Origin: Rickettsiales bacterium
Lineage (GTDB): Bacteria; Pseudomonadota; Alphaproteobacteria; Rickettsiales; UBA3002
Length of the DNA stretch: 7,902 nucleotides
Direction: 5' to 3'
Assembly (NCBI GenBank): GCA_002725445.1
Contig: PBPD01000142.1
Location: 1-7,902 of the forward strand
Of this stretch, positions 6,323 through 7,902 are shown piece after piece (within the stretch, counting starts at the first letter, position 1; every line of letters begins with the position of its first letter). Below the pieces are notes generated by a model. It was not told the origin of the DNA. It made no database searches and worked only from the letters and a program-made list of their open reading frames with translations. The position numbers and the translations under genes were made by a program.

Positions 6323-6328
6323 ATTCTA
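6323..6328 (-). promoter_or_regulatory. -10 element of genes A-B
   Basis: TAGAAT on the - strand, 23 bases downstream of the shared 16-bp element. At the normal spacing the -35 position holds CACACA, far from consensus, which suggests an activator-dependent promoter. Predicted start is near 6316, about 50 bases before the ATG of gene A. Confidence 0.45.
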
Positions 6329-6351
6329 GCAAGTCTGACAAATGCTGTGTG

Positions 6352-6367
6352 TGAAGCTTTTGTGACA
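6352..6367 (-). promoter_or_regulatory. Shared 16-bp upstream element, copy 1
   Basis: TGTCACAAAAGCTTCA on the - strand, identical to 6914-6929. It is 23 bases upstream of TAGAAT, at about -36 to -51, where a class II activator would bind next to RNA polymerase. A second TGTCA box lies 10 bases further upstream (6377-6373). Confidence 0.6.
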
Positions 6368-6376
6368 GTTTATGAC

Positions 6377-6394
6377 AAAAAGGAAGGCATTTCC
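6377..6394 (-). terminator. Weak terminator-like hairpin after gene C
   Basis: On the - strand GGAA (6394-6391) pairs with TTCC (6385-6382) around a 5-base loop and is followed by five T. Four base pairs is very short, so this may be nothing. Confidence 0.2.
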
Positions 6395-6399
6395 GCGCT

Positions 6400-6849
6400 C
6401 TAGCGGCCCATGCCAGAGTCGTTGCTCAATGCAGGCTGATTATAGCCGAAGCGTTCATCTTCTTCGCGCTCGGTAATAATCTCATTAAATCCAACATCGC
6501 GTTCCAGATTAAATTCACGCGCTCGCTCAGCTGAACCACGTGCCGGTTGACGATGCGGGTGTTCCTGCTCACCAATCACATTGCTGATGCCTCCGGTCAG
6601 GCCACCTGCGACTGTGCCAACCCCAGCACCAACCATTACGCCCATTGCGCCTCCAGCAAGGGAAGCGCCCAGCACGCCCAGCAGACCGCCTGCGCCACCT
6701 GTGGCCACGGTGAACACACCAAAGGCAAGTCCGGTCAGCAAGCCCACCATACCGCCGGCACGTGCGCCACCCGCCAACCCATCAAATATGCCGGTCACGG
6801 TGCCAACGACAAAATCTTTTGCCCAGGTTATCGGTTCTAAAATGCGAAT
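6400..6849 (-). CDS. Hypothetical glycine-zipper protein C, apparent ATT start
   Basis: I do not recognise this protein, which has 149 residues from the ATT at 6849-6847. A short N-terminus (RILEPITWAKDFVV, 2-15) leads into a Gly/Ala-rich hydrophobic region (about 24-93) with dense GxxxG spacing, for example GGMVGLLTGLAFGVF (32-46) and GGAMGVMVGAGVGTVAGG (66-83), fit for two membrane helices. The tail (94-149) is polar and acidic (NLERD, ITEREEDERFG). The start is unusual: the frame is open upstream to a TAG at 6861-6859, and the only ATG/GTG/TTG-type start is GTG 6798, which has no SD. AGGAG at 6860-6856 sits exactly 6 bases before the ATT, and the 17 added residues look coding. A start upstream with a sequencing or real frameshift is the alternative. 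It has its own promoter with the shared 16-bp element and precedes genes A-B. Function unknown. Confidence 0.72.
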   Translation of the reverse strand: MRILEPITWAKDFVVGTVTGIFDGLAGGARAGGMVGLLTGLAFGVFTVATGGAGGLLGVLGASLAGGAMGVMVGAGVGTVAGGLTGGISNVIGEQEHPHRQPARGSAERAREFNLERDVGFNEIITEREEDERFGYNQPALSNDSGMGR

Positions 6850-6855
6850 GGTTCG

Positions 6856-6860
6856 CTCCT
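6856..6860 (-). promoter_or_regulatory. AGGAG ribosome binding site pointing to the ATT start
   Basis: AGGAG on the - strand, overlapping the in-frame TAG at 6861-6859, with CGAACC (6 bases) before ATT 6849-6847. No ATG, GTG or TTG lies within usable distance in the gene C frame, so this site decides for the ATT. Confidence 0.6.
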
Positions 6861-6883
6861 AATAGCTATAGTTACTCACTATC

Positions 6884-6907
6884 AGTATAGACAAAGCGCA
6901 CCACCAG
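6884..6907 (-). promoter_or_regulatory. Promoter of gene C
   Basis: On the - strand TATACT (6889-6884) is a good -10. With a 17-base spacer the -35 position reads TTGTGC (4 of 6 matches to TTGACA) starting near 6912, just inside the shared 16-bp element's downstream flank. Predicted start is near 6877, about 28 bases before the ATT. Confidence 0.55.
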
Positions 6908-6913
6908 CACAAA

Positions 6914-6929
6914 TGAAGCTTTTGTGACA
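6914..6929 (-). promoter_or_regulatory. Shared 16-bp upstream element, copy 2
   Basis: TGTCACAAAAGCTTCA on the - strand, identical to 6352-6367, 24 bases upstream of TATACT. It lies between the end of trmJ and the promoter of gene C. Confidence 0.6.
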
Positions 6930-6930
6930 A

Positions 6931-6962
6931 AGAAAAATAAGCCGCTGATATTCAGCTATTTT
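6931..6962 (-). terminator. Possible trmJ terminator
   Basis: Around the trmJ stop, the - strand can form GCTGA-ATA-TCAGC, followed within a few bases by a T-rich stretch interrupted by C. The stem is short and overlaps the last codons, so termination is likely inefficient. Confidence 0.3.
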
Positions 6963-7660
6963 TGATTATTACGTATCGCACGCAAAATGCCACGCCATGT
7001 GCGCACTTCCTGTTCGCTCAGGCCATTACGTTGCAGCATCGCACGGATATTGCGCCACATGGCTGGTTTTTTCTCGGCCACCCGCCAGAAATTTGCCGCA
7101 TCCAACTCCGCTTCCAGATGATCGAACAACCCATATAGCGTGGCCTTATCCGCCAGCGGCGGCGCATCGCCAGATGACGACGCCGCTGTCGCATCGCCTG
7201 CACTTACAAACCATTCATACGCCAGTACCACTACGGCCTGCGCAATATTCAGCGAGGGATTATCGGGATGCACGGGAATACTCACCACCGCATCACATAG
7301 CGCTATTTCTTCGTTGCTGAGGCCACTGCTTTCACGCCCAAACACAATGCCCACCTGCCCTTGCACAGATTGCGAAGCCGCCTCGCGTGCGCTCAGCTGC
7401 GGCAGGCTAAGCTCGCGTTGGCGCGCCGTGCTGGCACACACATACTGCAAATCAGCCAGCGCATCCTCCAACCGTTCATACACCGTAGCCGCCTCTATAA
7501 TATGATCTGCATGCGCGGCCATTTCATGGGCTTTAGGGTTAGGCCAGCCATCGCGCGGCGCCACGATGCGCAAATCCGACAAACCAAAATTATGCATGGC
7601 ACGCGCTGCGGCACCAATATTCTCGCCCATTTGTGGGTGGCTTAAAATAATAGCTGTCAT
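6956..7660 (-). CDS. trmJ: tRNA 2'-O-methyltransferase of the TrmH/SPOUT family, TrmJ type
   Basis: A 234-residue SPOUT-superfamily RNA methyltransferase. TrmJ transfers a methyl group from SAM to the 2'-OH of residue 32 in the anticodon loop of several tRNAs and works as a dimer in the cytoplasm. The three family motifs are present: motif 1 ENIGAAARAM (13-22), motif 2 IVFGRESSGLSNEE (105-118) and motif 3 IPVHPDNPSLNIAQAV (128-143), the last two forming the trefoil-knot SAM site. A short Ala/Ser/Asp linker (about 153-170) joins this to a helical C-terminal extension (ATLYGLFDHLEAEL, then RNIRAMLQRNGL and RTWRGILRAIR) typical of TrmJ rather than TrmL or TrmH. The ATG at 7660 follows GGGAG by a few bases. 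It diverges from the partial gene at 7773 and lies upstream of gene C. TrmJ is preferred over another TrmH relative mainly because of the C-terminal extension. Confidence 0.88.
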   Translation of the reverse strand: MTAIILSHPQMGENIGAAARAMHNFGLSDLRIVAPRDGWPNPKAHEMAAHADHIIEAATVYERLEDALADLQYVCASTARQRELSLPQLSAREAASQSVQGQVGIVFGRESSGLSNEEIALCDAVVSIPVHPDNPSLNIAQAVVVLAYEWFVSAGDATAASSSGDAPPLADKATLYGLFDHLEAELDAANFWRVAEKKPAMWRNIRAMLQRNGLSEQEVRTWRGILRAIRNNQK

Positions 7661-7703
7661 CTACTCTCCCTTACAGCCATACGCATAGGCATTTGTCATC
7701 ATA

Positions 7704-7734
7704 TTGTCACGTGTATTAAGGTTTTTTTTATTAT
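7704..7734 (+). promoter_or_regulatory. Possible promoter of the gene at 7773
   Basis: TTGTCA (7704-7709), a 19-base spacer, then TATTAT (7729-7734) after a run of eight T. The spacing is long. A second TTGTCA lies 11 bases upstream (7693-7698). The whole 7661-7772 gap is the divergent control region of trmJ and this gene. Confidence 0.3.
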
Positions 7735-7772
7735 ATTCCCTGCCATAGATACGTTCAGCAAGGGGAACAAAG

Positions 7773-7902
7773 ATGGCTGAAATTTTTGACTTTTTGAAAG
7801 AGCAAGCGAGGCGTGCACGCGGAGAATTTGAGCGTATGTTCGAACAGATCCAGCGCGAAAGACCCGATGACATAGAACGCGCCAAAGCCGAAAAAGGGGA
7901 CC
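7773..7902 (+). CDS. Partial gene: start of an unidentified charged protein
   Basis: An ATG at 7773, with AGGGGA (7761-7766) 6 bases upstream, opens a frame that continues without a stop to the end of the window (43 complete codons). The visible N-terminus reads MAEIFDFLKEQARRARGEFE and continues with alternating charged and hydrophobic residues (ERMFEQIQRERPDDIERAKA), suggesting an amphipathic helix or coiled coil. No signal peptide is seen. I do not recognise it and its length is unknown. It is divergent from trmJ. Confidence 0.65.
   Translation, partial: MAEIFDFLKEQARRARGEFERMFEQIQRERPDDIERAKAEKGD

Noticed and set aside
5484..6798. Glycine-rich DNA as tandem repeats or a CRISPR-like array
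   Set aside because: Repetition is only at the level of Gly/Ala codons; no repeat unit of constant length and no spacers.
4924..6849. Prophage or mobile-element remnant carrying genes A-C
   Set aside because: No integrase, transposase, att-like flanking repeats, tRNA or change in base composition is visible; the 16-bp repeats lie at promoters rather than at the ends of the block.
7661..7885. A 74-codon open frame on the - strand opposite the partial gene
   Set aside because: No ribosome binding site; the opposite strand has a good SD and a coherent coding frame, and the reading crosses a promoter region.

Overview
The window looks like a stretch of alphaproteobacterial chromosome with roughly half G+C. 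The evidence is an S4 protein of the zinc-free type (205 aa) encoded alone behind its own promoter, a bolA/grxD Fe-S pair, and a TrmJ-type tRNA methyltransferase. I cannot place the organism below class level. No rRNA, tRNA, CRISPR array, transposase or integrase is visible.

Left part (1-3367, + strand): two tandem, clearly homologous class I SAM-dependent methyltransferases overlap by 4 bases (ATGA). A small BolA/IbaG protein follows 12 bases later, then a CGFS monothiol glutaredoxin (GrxD) with its own good promoter. The first three are almost certainly co-transcribed. BolA plus CGFS glutaredoxin is a known [2Fe-2S] partnership. The targets of the methyltransferases cannot be read from the sequence.

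Middle part (3370-4923): a charged coiled-coil protein of unknown function (- strand) ends 2 bases from the end of grxD. Between its start and the end of rpsD lies a region with strong structure and no protein gene. On the + strand, three successive hairpins end in a textbook terminator, and two of the loops are CUCCC/CCUCCC (anti-Shine-Dalgarno-like). I propose a small RNA of about 110 nt here. rpsD (- strand) has its own terminator, a TTGACA-16-TATTTT promoter, a long leader with a stem, and a direct repeat just upstream of the -35.

Right part (4924-6849, - strand): three unrecognised genes encode Gly/Ala-rich, glycine-zipper-like, probably membrane-inserting proteins with polar C-terminal tails. 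They form two transcription units (gene C; genes A-B). Each unit is preceded by an identical 16-bp element, TGTCACAAAAGCTTCA on the coding strand, placed 23 or 24 bases upstream of a -10-like hexamer (TAGAAT or TATACT). This is the best candidate for an undescribed system: a co-regulated set of small glycine-zipper proteins between housekeeping genes. Gene C also appears to start at a rare ATT codon behind a perfect AGGAG.

Right end: trmJ (- strand) and, diverging from it, the first 43 codons of an unidentified charged protein that runs off the window. Every intergenic stretch is shorter than 300 bases. All identifications come from reading motifs by eye; no database search was run.
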